Assembly: GCA_043782425.1 (NCBI GenBank)
Contig: JAYWAM010000089.1
Span: 1-6,661 of the forward strand
Reading direction: 5' to 3'
Length of the DNA stretch: 6,661 nucleotides
Origin: JAYWAM01 sp043782425
Lineage (GTDB): Bacteria > Pseudomonadota > Gammaproteobacteria > Burkholderiales > Usitatibacteraceae
Shown here: positions 1-5,679 of the stretch, piece after piece
How the letters are laid out: the number at the start of each line of letters is the position of its first letter
How positions within the stretch are numbered: the first letter of the stretch is position 1
Made by a program: the position numbers and the translations under genes
Notes under the pieces: model-generated
What the model was told of the DNA's origin: nothing
Databases searched by the model: none
Seen by the model: the letters and a program-made list of their open reading frames with translations, nothing else

Positions 1-1268
1 CCCCTCCACCACGCTCTGCGCGCTCTGCATCATCGTAATTTCCGCACCTATTTCACCGGGCAGGCGATTTCGATGATAGGCACCTGGATACAGAGCATCG
101 CCAACACCTGGCTTGCCTACCAGTTATCGGGATCGACGGCCATCACCGGTCTGGTCGGTTTCATGGGACAAATCCCCATGCTGCTGGTCACGCCTTTTGC
201 CGGCGTATTGGGCGACCGTTTTGACCGCCGCCGCATGCTGTTCATCGTACAGTGCCTGCTTATCGTGCAATCCATCACGCTCGCGCTGTTGACTGCCCTG
301 CATGTCATCACCGTGCCTTTGCTGATTGCGCTGGTGTTGATGATCGGCCTGTTAAACGCCATTGAGACTCCGACGCGCCAGTCGTTCTTTGTGCAGCTCA
401 TCGAGAAGCGCGACGATCTGCCCAACGCCATAGCGCTCAATTCGGTGTTGATGAACGCCACGCGCCTCATCGGCCCGGCGCTGGGCGGCGTGCTCATCGC
501 CATCGCCGGTGTGGCGGCGTGCTATGGCGTTAATGCGCTGCTGACCGTGGCAGTGCTGATCTCGCTGACTCGCATCAGGGTGGAGACTAACAAACCTGGC
601 GTGCAGCGCGCCAGCACCTTCCTGGCGGAATTGCAGGAGGGCTGGCAGTACGCCTTCGGTACTCCGGCGATTCGCACCTTGCTCGCCATCATCGCCGTGG
701 TAAGTTTCACCATAACGCCTTATGTAACGCTGATGCCTGCCATTGTGGTGGTGACCTTTCAAAGCGGATCGGAGCTGGTCGGTTATTTTATCGGCGCGGT
801 GGGCTTGGGCGCTTTCATCGGTGCGCTGCGGCTCGCTGCACACAAAAATGTGCGCGGTCTTGCCAAATGGATTGCCATCGCGGCTATCATTGCAGGTCTT
901 GCCGCTGTGGGTTTTTCATTTTCGCGCAGCGTCTGGATTTCGATGCTCTGCATGGCCTTCGCCGGATTCGGCCTGATTACGGTCGGCGCCACATCAACAC
1001 CATCCTGCAATCCATCGTCGATGACGACAAGCGCAGTCGTGTCGTGGCGCTTTACACCGCAGCCTTCATCGGCGCGACGCCACTCGGGCATCTGACTTCG
1101 GGCTGGCTGGCCGAACAAGTTGGCGCGCCGCGCACCTTCCTGGTCAACGGCATAGTCTGTTGCGCAGCCGGCCTGCTGTTCGCCTGGCGACTGCCGCACC
1201 TGCGCGGCGCACTGCGGCGCATCTATATCAAACGCGGTATCATCCCCGCACCCCCTACGGACACCTAA
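1..1268 (+). pseudogene. MFS_3-type efflux transporter, 5'-truncated by the window and frameshifted
   Basis: Integral inner-membrane major facilitator of the MFS_3 (DUF894, EntS-like) type, predicted to export a small molecule by proton antiport; the substrate cannot be told. The frame is open from base 1, and the N-terminal text (RNFRTYFTGQAIS, then GTWIQSIANTWLAYQLSGS) is typical of the first helix, so only a few residues are probably missing. The loop 2-3 signature GVLGDRFDRRRML is present at about 208-246, followed by several hydrophobic helices. Frame 1 stays family-like to about 990 (GFGLITVGA), then becomes unrelated text and stops at 1095. Frame 3 carries the expected continuation from about 993 (INTILQSIVDDDKRSRVVALYT, APLGH-like segment, GWLAEQVGAPRTF) to a TAA at 1266-1268. 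Joined, the two parts give about 420 residues, normal for the family. A one-base loss (or two-base gain) between about 985 and 998 explains the break. It could be a real mutation or an assembly error. Family confidence is high; functional state is unknown. Confidence 0.88.
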
Positions 1269-1295
1269 GCCGGACGAGCCGGAACCAAAAACTAT

Positions 1296-1377
1296 TCTCG
1301 CGCCAAGACGCAAAGACGCGAAGAAAAACAAAAACGGGGTTGATTTTTTCTTTGCGCCTTTGCGCCTTGGCGCGAAA
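1296..1377. repeat. Long imperfect inverted repeat (dispersed palindromic element type)
   Basis: Arms of 33 bases at 1296-1328 and 1345-1377 are reverse complements except at four positions, separated by a 16-base loop. The arms carry the repeated unit CGCCAAGRCGCAAAG with an A-run, so the inner stem is A/T and the outer stem is G/C-rich. In translation such elements give characteristic nonsense protein text (SRQDAKTRRK on one side, FSLRLCALA on the other). From general knowledge, this text recurs in spurious ORFs of many bacterial genomes, which suggests a widespread dispersed palindrome. It lies between the MFS and acyl-CoA enzyme genes. No T-run follows the outer stem on the plus strand, so a standard intrinsic terminator is not indicated, though the transcript could form a stable hairpin. 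Confidence 0.8.
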
Positions 1378-1410
1378 ACTCTTCTCACAAATTGCGCAGA
1401 TTTAACTAAT

Positions 1411-1415
1411 AAGAG
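1411..1415 (+). promoter_or_regulatory. Ribosome binding site deciding the crotonase-family start
   Basis: AAGAG lies seven bases before ATG 1423. This supports the short form of the protein (MNDTVLLEK) over the upstream in-frame ATG at 1360, which lies within the right arm of the inverted repeat. Confidence 0.55.
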
Positions 1416-1422
1416 ACTAACA

Positions 1423-2208
1423 ATGAACGATACCGTCCTACTGGAAAAACGTCACGCCATCGCCGTCATTACGCTCAACCGACCAGAGCGCTTGAATGCT
1501 CTTAACGATGACATGATGTTCGCGCTGCGCGAAGCTCTCAGCGATGTGGAGCACGACGCTGCCACACGCGCCGTCATCGTACGCGGCGCGGGCAATGCCT
1601 TCATGGCGGGCGGTGATGTCGCGATGTTCCATGCCAAAAGAAATGAGCTTGCCGAACTGTTTCGTGACTCCGCAACCGTATTCCACGACTCCATCCACTG
1701 CATGCGCCGCATGCCCAAGCCCATCGTTGCCTGTGTGCACGGCGCCTGCGCCGGTGGCGGGCTGTCGCTGATGCTGGCGTGCGATGTCGCCATCGCCGCC
1801 GACAGCGCCCAGTTCACGCTCGCCTACGCGCGCATCGGCGCCTCGCCCGACGGCGGCAGCACCTATTTTTTGCCGCGCATCATCGGCACGCGCAAGACGC
1901 TGGAGCTCGCCATGCTTCCCGATGCATTCGACGCCGAAAAAGCGCAGGCGCTGGGCATCATTAACTGGGTCGTGCCCGCAGAGCAGTTGCCGGGCGAAAC
2001 TGAAAAAATCGCGCAGCGCCTCGCCACCGGGCCGACGCACGCTTTTGCTAATACCAAAAAACTTGTCAACGCCACCTTTGAACAGCCGATGGCGGCGCAG
2101 CTCGACATGGAAATCGCTCTATTCGCCGACTGCGCCAGCGGCCAGGATTTCAAGGAAGGAATTGCGGCTTTTGTCGAGAAACGCAAGACGCAATTCAAGG
2201 GATCCTGA
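1423..2208 (+). CDS. Enoyl-CoA hydratase/isomerase (crotonase) family protein
   Basis: A 261-residue cytoplasmic enzyme of the crotonase superfamily, acting on an acyl-CoA thioester, probably in fatty-acid or aromatic/branched acyl-CoA breakdown. Visible marks are LNRPERLNAL at 18-27, the first oxyanion-hole segment AFMAGGD at 59-65 (CoA-binding loop), the second oxyanion segment HGACAGGG at 106-113, then CDVAIAADSAQF and SPDGGSTYFLPR at 141-152. By alignment from memory with rat crotonase, the two catalytic glutamates are replaced by Ser115 and Tyr135. Asp143 in the SPDGG motif sits where PaaG-type isomerases and 4-chlorobenzoyl-CoA dehalogenase carry their acidic residue. Isomerase or another crotonase chemistry is therefore at least as likely as simple hydration. 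ATG 1423 is chosen because AAGAG at 1411-1415 lies seven bases upstream; an in-frame start at 1360 would translate through the inverted repeat. It is separated from the transporter by that repeat, so co-transcription is uncertain. Confidence 0.92.
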   Translation: MNDTVLLEKRHAIAVITLNRPERLNALNDDMMFALREALSDVEHDAATRAVIVRGAGNAFMAGGDVAMFHAKRNELAELFRDSATVFHDSIHCMRRMPKPIVACVHGACAGGGLSLMLACDVAIAADSAQFTLAYARIGASPDGGSTYFLPRIIGTRKTLELAMLPDAFDAEKAQALGIINWVVPAEQLPGETEKIAQRLATGPTHAFANTKKLVNATFEQPMAAQLDMEIALFADCASGQDFKEGIAAFVEKRKTQFKGS

Positions 2209-2219
2209 AGCGCCCGACA

Positions 2220-2305
2220 ATCAGTGGTAGGGCGCGCACCAGGCGCTGCGCCATGCATGTAGTGCTGTCGCCCTTCTGTCGTGCAGCACGCGCCCTACCA
2301 CTGAT
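2220..2305. repeat. Palindromic element with perfect 17-bp outer stem and internal hairpins, between convergent genes
   Basis: Positions 2220-2236 (ATCAGTGGTAGGGCGCG) are the exact reverse complement of 2289-2305. Inside, 2242-2252 is a small palindrome (GGCGC-T-GCGCC), and TGCTG at 2263-2267 can pair with CAGCA at 2284-2288, so the element could fold as a three-way junction. ATGCAT at 2253-2258 lies between the inner hairpins, and CTGTCG occurs twice with an 11-base period (2265, 2276). It occupies nearly all of the gap between the convergent stops at 2208 and 2324. It may end transcription from both sides or be a REP/MITE-like repeat; no T-run and no clear target-site duplication were seen. 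Confidence 0.8.
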
Positions 2306-2323
2306 CGCCAGTTGCGCAAAGCT

Positions 2324-3022
2324 TCAAAAACGCAGCATTACCGACAGCGCATACAAGTCTATGTTGTCGAATTTGCCGTTCGAGGTTTCATTGTCGGCCA
2401 TGGGATTACCGATCTCGGTGTAGCGATCCCAGCTTAGACGCAAAGCCAGCGCGTTATTGATTTTGTATTCCCCGCCCAGGCCATAACTTAGCTTGCTGCG
2501 TTTCAGATCAGGCGCAGAAAAGGAATGTTGCGGCGGCAGCGTGCTGGGAATGAATGCGGGGAAATTGTCACCAGTTTCAGAGTATTGGTACTTGGAATAG
2601 AACAGCCCCACGCGCCCGAACACGGAAAATTGTTCGTTTAGCGGGTGCGAAAACACGCCGGACAGATTGACGCCGCTGATCTTATAGGTAGCTTCGCGCG
2701 TGAAACGCCCCAGCCCGTTGTACTCGTAGCTGGTTCTAGGCTTTCCCAGATCCACATAATCCAGTTCAAGGGCAACTTGCGGCAGGAATTGGTAGCCTAG
2801 TGTCAGCTTGTAGCCGCTATCCGAGTCTTTGCTAAAGCTCGCACGGGTGATGGGAAGCGCGCCGGTTGATAGCGCCCTCACCTGCTCGCGGAAATTGAAA
2901 TCGTATTGCGCGCTGCCGATAGAGGCGCCGACATAGAAGGGGGTTTGCTGGGCGTAGGCGCTGCCGCTGAGAGAGAGAGCAGTAAAGGTAGCCACAAAAG
3001 CAAGTTTTTGCATTGTATTCAT
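2324..3022 (-). CDS. Small outer-membrane beta-barrel protein (OmpA-TM/OmpW-like)
   Basis: A 232-residue predicted outer-membrane protein. Residues 1-24 form a Sec signal peptide (MNTMQKL, hydrophobic core, SAYA) with cleavage before Gln25. The mature part shows alternating amphipathic strands: FYVGASIGSAQYDF near 29-42, GYKLTLGYQFLPQVALELDYVDLG at 70-93, ISGVNLSGVF and FSVFGRVGLFYSKYQYS around 115-148, KLSYGLGGEYKINNALALRLSWDRY at 177-201, and a last strand DLYALSVMLRF. It ends in Phe, the usual BAM insertion signal. Length and pattern fit an eight-stranded barrel of the OMP_b-brl/OmpA transmembrane type, with no peptidoglycan-binding domain. Ligand or function is unknown. ATG 3022 is preferred because GGAGTT (complement of 3027-3032) lies just upstream; the longer form from TTG 3034 would place that Shine-Dalgarno inside the gene. 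Transcribed divergently from the DUF6502-like gene. Confidence 0.9.
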   Translation of the reverse strand: MNTMQKLAFVATFTALSLSGSAYAQQTPFYVGASIGSAQYDFNFREQVRALSTGALPITRASFSKDSDSGYKLTLGYQFLPQVALELDYVDLGKPRTSYEYNGLGRFTREATYKISGVNLSGVFSHPLNEQFSVFGRVGLFYSKYQYSETGDNFPAFIPSTLPPQHSFSAPDLKRSKLSYGLGGEYKINNALALRLSWDRYTEIGNPMADNETSNGKFDNIDLYALSVMLRF

Positions 3023-3026
3023 GATG

Positions 3027-3032
3027 AACTCC
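3027..3032 (-). promoter_or_regulatory. Ribosome binding site of the outer-membrane barrel gene
   Basis: On the minus strand GGAGTT ends four bases before ATG 3022, and the GGAG core ends six bases before it. This fixes the start at MNTMQKL and rules against the upstream in-frame TTG. Confidence 0.65.
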
Positions 3033-3045
3033 AATCCAGGTTGTT

Positions 3046-3073
3046 AAAATATTTTTGCTAAATCGCTTTACAA
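3046..3073 (-). promoter_or_regulatory. Candidate sigma70 promoter for the barrel gene
   Basis: Read on the minus strand, TTGTAA (complement of 3068-3073) is followed after 16 bases by TATTTT (complement of 3046-3051). Each box matches the consensus at four of six positions. The expected start of transcription is about 3039, giving a short leader before ATG 3022. The -35 box overlaps the opposite-strand candidate -35, so the two promoters may compete. Weak matches; prediction by eye only. Confidence 0.35.
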
Positions 3074-3095
3074 ATTCCCATTCTGCATTTAACAT
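3067..3095 (+). promoter_or_regulatory. Candidate sigma70 promoter for the DUF6502-like/DUF5666-like pair
   Basis: TTTACA at 3067-3072 (five of six to TTGACA) is followed after 17 bases by TAACAT at 3090-3095 (four of six to TATAAT). Transcription would begin near 3102, at the left arm of the palindrome 3100-3120, with a leader of only about 24 bases. Confidence 0.45.
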
Positions 3096-3099
3096 ACTT

Positions 3100-3120
3100 A
3101 TGCGGGAATATATCCCGCAT
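3100..3120. promoter_or_regulatory. Palindrome at the predicted transcription start: putative operator or leader hairpin
   Basis: ATGCGGGA at 3100-3107 and TCCCGCAT at 3113-3120 are perfect 8-base inverted arms around the AT-only centre ATATA. The element lies just downstream of the candidate -10 box and ends five bases before ATG 3126. A dimeric repressor bound here would block transcription. As RNA, it would occupy the place where a Shine-Dalgarno should be; none is visible. The regulator is unknown; the HTH-like product of the adjacent gene is an obvious candidate for autoregulation. Confidence 0.5.
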
Positions 3121-3125
3121 TCATT

Positions 3126-4064
3126 ATGAACCAACAAAAACCCAAAAGCAAGCGCCCCATGGCAAAGCAACACTCCAAGGGGCGCACAGAACCTAAAGGC
3201 GCTACGCCAAGCGTAACGTCGAACGCCGTCTTGTCGGCAACGCCGGGCGCGCTGCTGCAAGCCGTTGCGCGCGTGATAACACCGTTGGTAAGGCTGCTGA
3301 TTGCGCGCGGCGTCACCTATCAGGCTGCGAGCGAGATGCTTAAGCGCGTCTACGTGCGCGCCGGGCAAAAACATTTTAATCGGGAATCAGCTCAGAGTCA
3401 GGCGACCGGCACACAGCTTTCCCTCATCACCGGGCTTAATCGCAAGGAAATCCGCCGCCTCACTGATGAGGCCTTACAGTCGGTGGCGCCGGAAAGCGTG
3501 ACTTCTTTCGCCGCAGCGGTGCACGCGGCGTGGCTCACGCAGCGCCGCTTTCGTGAGAGCAACGGCGCGCCGCGTGTGCTGCCGCAGCGCGCGCAGGGCA
3601 AACAACCCTCCTTCGGCGAGCTGGTGCGCAGCGTCACCACCGATCATCGCCCGGCGGCGTTGTTGGAGGAGTTGCGCCGCCTGGAGCTGGCCGACATCAA
3701 CGAACAAGGCGATGTGGTGCTGCGCACGCAGCCCTTTCTGTCTCGCCGCAGCGCGCAGGACCGCTTGCTCCCGCTTGCGGAGAGTCTGGCAGATCACGCC
3801 AGCGCAGGCGTAAGCAACGTTCTCGCCAGCGAACCATCCTTCCTTGATCGCTATCTGTTTTCGGACGAGCTGTCCGAAGAATCGGTTGCGCGCTTGCAAC
3901 AACTTGCCAGGGACAAATGGACGCAAATTCATGATGACCTGATTAAAGAAGCAATGCGCCTTGAGGCCGCAGACAGCGCCGCCAAGCGCACGGCCAATCG
4001 CCGCATTAGCGTTGGTATGTATTTCTATTCAGAGCTACAGCAGCAAAACAAAGAGGATGAATGA
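3126..4064 (+). CDS. DUF6502-like protein with helix-turn-helix-like segment
   Basis: A 312-residue soluble protein with no signal peptide or membrane segment. Residues 1-40 are basic and probably disordered. Residues 41-80 (LLQAVARVITPLVRLLIARGVTYQAASEMLKRVYV) match the remembered opening of DUF6502 proteins. Residues 93-112 (ATGTQLSLITGLNRKEIRRL) look like the turn and recognition helix of a winged HTH. WLTQRRF at 136-142 followed by PSFGELVRSV at 161-170 are further family-like landmarks, and the C-terminus is helical (LQQLARDKWTQIHDDLIKEAMRLE). The family's biochemical role is unknown to me; DNA binding is inference from the HTH-like segment. ATG 3126 is the first in-frame start, with no clear Shine-Dalgarno; Met12 at 3159 is an alternative that also lacks one. 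Its stop overlaps the next gene's ATG (ATGA at 4061-4064), implying co-transcription and translational coupling. Confidence 0.82.
   Translation: MNQQKPKSKRPMAKQHSKGRTEPKGATPSVTSNAVLSATPGALLQAVARVITPLVRLLIARGVTYQAASEMLKRVYVRAGQKHFNRESAQSQATGTQLSLITGLNRKEIRRLTDEALQSVAPESVTSFAAAVHAAWLTQRRFRESNGAPRVLPQRAQGKQPSFGELVRSVTTDHRPAALLEELRRLELADINEQGDVVLRTQPFLSRRSAQDRLLPLAESLADHASAGVSNVLASEPSFLDRYLFSDELSEESVARLQQLARDKWTQIHDDLIKEAMRLEAADSAAKRTANRRISVGMYFYSELQQQNKEDE
4052..4057 (+). promoter_or_regulatory. Ribosome binding site inside the upstream gene, serving the lipoprotein
   Basis: AGAGGA sits in the last codons of the DUF6502-like gene. Its spacing is short for ATG 4061 and better for ATG 4067, so the start overlapping the upstream stop may not be the main one. 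Confidence 0.5.
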
Positions 4065-5290
4065 CCATGAATAAATCACCAATAGTTGTTGCCTCACTGT
4101 TTGCTGCAGCGGCAATACTCGCCCTGGCAGGCTGCGGCGGCGGCGCAGATACCAAGACCGGTTCCAATGGCACTGGGGTTGCGCCGCCACCGGGGGAACC
4201 CACGGTTGCCAGCGGCGCCTTGACTGGCCTGGGCCCGTTGGGCTTGGCGGGCGCCAGCTTTGATGATGCAGCAACACAGGTGCTGCTGAACGTCAATGCC
4301 GGGGGCGGCGCCAATCAACTACGACTGGGGATGACTGCCAATACCAACGGCACAGCCTCGAGCAGCACCGCATCCGGGCAGGCATTCGGCGCCGTGGTGC
4401 AGAGCCTGGTGCTGGGGCCTGCGACCAGTGTCGATGCGCCAGCCAATAAGTTGACTATCCTGTCGATTGCGGTGCGTGTCGATCAAAACACCCTGCTCGC
4501 GGGAGTCAACAGCCTGGCCGAGTTGCAGGTGGGCGAAGAGGTGGAAGTTTTCGGTTTGGCGCTGCCTGGCGGCCAAGGCGTACTTGCAACGCGTCTTATC
4601 GTCCACAAAGCAGCCGACAGCGCCAACGTTGAAGTGCTCGGCGTCATCAGCCAGGTTGGCGCTGCCTCCTTGGTGCTGCAAGGCATCCCGGTCAATCTGA
4701 CCAATGCGCGCATCGGCACGACAGGCGCTGCGGGAGTGGTGTTTTCGCCGCCGCCGGGAACGGCTGCACTGGCGGCTGGGGTGCTGGCGCGCGTGATTGG
4801 TGTTTATGACCCTGCCAGCGGCATACTCAACGCCAGCACCATCGCCACCAGTCTCGCACCGGCGCGGGCGGAAGGCGATCTGGTATTCATTGAGGGCTTC
4901 GTGCGCGAGCCGTCCAGCAACGCTATCGGCGCCACACGCTTCAGCTTGCCCGATCTGGATATCGAGGCCAGCGCCGTGCCCTCTGTGGCAGCAAGCATTT
5001 TCACCGGAACACGCGTGCGCGTACGCGGCAAAATGCAGACAGGCGTACTCAAGGCCGAAGCCATAGACATCATTGCGCCCTCAGCGCGCACCGAGTTCGT
5101 GGTGGAAGGCGATGTGGCGGCGTTGGCTTCCGCCGCCTCTTTTGAGGTGCGCGGCGAACGTATCGACGCAACACTTGCCAGCTACTCGGGCGGCACGCTA
5201 GCCAATCTGGCAAACGGCAGGCGAGTGCGGGTAAAAGGTTTCGCAGGGCCGGGGAAATTGACCGCTAGTGAGGTGTTGTTTGTTAATTAA
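4061..5290 (+). CDS. DUF5666-like repeat lipoprotein
   Basis: A 409-residue predicted lipoprotein. Residues 1-24 are a signal peptide with lipobox LAGC, so Cys25 should be lipidated and the protein envelope-anchored; a Gly/Pro-rich linker follows to about 48. The rest reads as about five tandem DUF5666-like beta modules, roughly 49-106, 107-183, 188-264, 273-338 and 344-409. Each has a G.V opening strand, a short LTILSIAVRV-like strand and a closing LxxGxxVEVxG...ATRL pattern (VGEEVEVFGLALPGGQGVLATRLIV; FTGTRVRVRGKMQTGVLKAEAIDI; LANGRRVRVKGFAGPGKLTASEVLFV). The modules resemble small OB-like barrels; ligand and role are unknown. It overlaps the DUF6502-like gene by ATGA. AGAGGA at 4052-4057 lies three bases from ATG 4061 and nine from ATG 4067, so the latter (two residues shorter) may be the true start. 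Confidence 0.85.
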   Translation: MTMNKSPIVVASLFAAAAILALAGCGGGADTKTGSNGTGVAPPPGEPTVASGALTGLGPLGLAGASFDDAATQVLLNVNAGGGANQLRLGMTANTNGTASSSTASGQAFGAVVQSLVLGPATSVDAPANKLTILSIAVRVDQNTLLAGVNSLAELQVGEEVEVFGLALPGGQGVLATRLIVHKAADSANVEVLGVISQVGAASLVLQGIPVNLTNARIGTTGAAGVVFSPPPGTAALAAGVLARVIGVYDPASGILNASTIATSLAPARAEGDLVFIEGFVREPSSNAIGATRFSLPDLDIEASAVPSVAASIFTGTRVRVRGKMQTGVLKAEAIDIIAPSARTEFVVEGDVAALASAASFEVRGERIDATLASYSGGTLANLANGRRVRVKGFAGPGKLTASEVLFVN

Positions 5291-5292
5291 GG

Positions 5293-5320
5293 GCTGACGC
5301 TAATCTGAAGCGCAGCTTTT
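5293..5320 (+). terminator. Short intrinsic terminator after the DUF5666-like gene
   Basis: GCTGACGC at 5293-5300 pairs with GCGCAGC at 5310-5316 (seven pairs with one bulged A, nine-base loop), followed directly by TTTT at 5317-5320. It begins three bases after the TAA at 5288-5290, where the end of the two-gene transcript is expected. The T-run is short, so termination may be partial. Confidence 0.55.
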
Positions 5321-5679
5321 CGCAGGCGCTACATACAATGGCGACAGGGCAATCCGCCTGAGAATTAATATTCCATGCGAGTTTCTGGCCTGCACAAGAA
5401 GTCATTCAGCCATCCAATCTAAGAATCTCTGAATGGGAGCAGGAAAAACCGTAGCCTACTAGCGGGTGATTGGGTTGGCTTTGCAAGGCCGTTTCTAGTT
5501 TGCAATCAACAAGAGGATCGACACATGCCATAATCCATCGCATCATATCGCGCAGCAGACGATATTCAGAAGGGATAAGGGGAAGCGGTGGTTCCACAAC
5601 TAGAAAATGAAACCAGCGTAACAATCAACCAAAGATCGCGCTGCTCCGTCCGGCTTCAACATTCATACAGCGTTACCGC
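5321..5679. other. Noncoding spacer before hsdM; no supportable gene
   Basis: About 360 bases without a convincing gene. The only sizeable open frame is a 72-codon minus-strand one (5406-5624) that starts with TTG, has no ribosome binding site and resembles nothing I recognise. Base composition is lower in G+C than the flanking genes (30 of 60 in 5341-5400 by my count). A 9-base inverted pair, TTTCTAGTT at 5492-5500 and AACTAGAAA at 5598-5606, could be chance. The hsdM frame is open back to a TGA at 5608-5610 but contains no earlier ATG. The promoter of hsdM presumably lies here; I saw no good sigma70 match. Confidence 0.5.

Noticed and set aside
352..843. 163-codon minus-strand open frame opposite the MFS gene
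   Set aside because: It is rich in His, Gln and Arg as expected of the antisense shadow of a GC-rich gene, and the plus strand encodes a clear membrane transporter there.
783..1388. 201-codon minus-strand open frame ending in the MFS gene
   Set aside because: Its N-terminus is the translated inverted repeat (RRKGAKKK..., FFFASLRLGA), a known kind of spurious ORF text, and the rest is antisense to the transporter.
1160..1405. 81-codon plus-strand open frame across the MFS 3' end and repeat
   Set aside because: It is out of frame with the transporter, and its C-terminal half is only the translated palindrome.
1360..1422. Upstream extension of the crotonase-family gene to ATG 1360
   Set aside because: The added 21 residues come from the right arm of the inverted repeat. 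ATG 1423 has a suitably placed AAGAG and gives the usual family N-terminus.
1438..2040. 200-codon minus-strand open frame opposite the crotonase-family gene
   Set aside because: Antisense shadow; the plus strand shows conserved oxyanion-hole and SPDGG motifs.
5492..5606. Nine-base inverted pair TTTCTAGTT / AACTAGAAA, 97 bases apart
   Set aside because: A match this short is fairly likely by chance in a spacer of this size, and no element ends or duplications flank it.
5406..5624. 72-codon minus-strand open frame in the spacer before hsdM
   Set aside because: It starts with TTG, has no ribosome binding site, and its protein text matches no family I recognise. A frame of this length is expected by chance.
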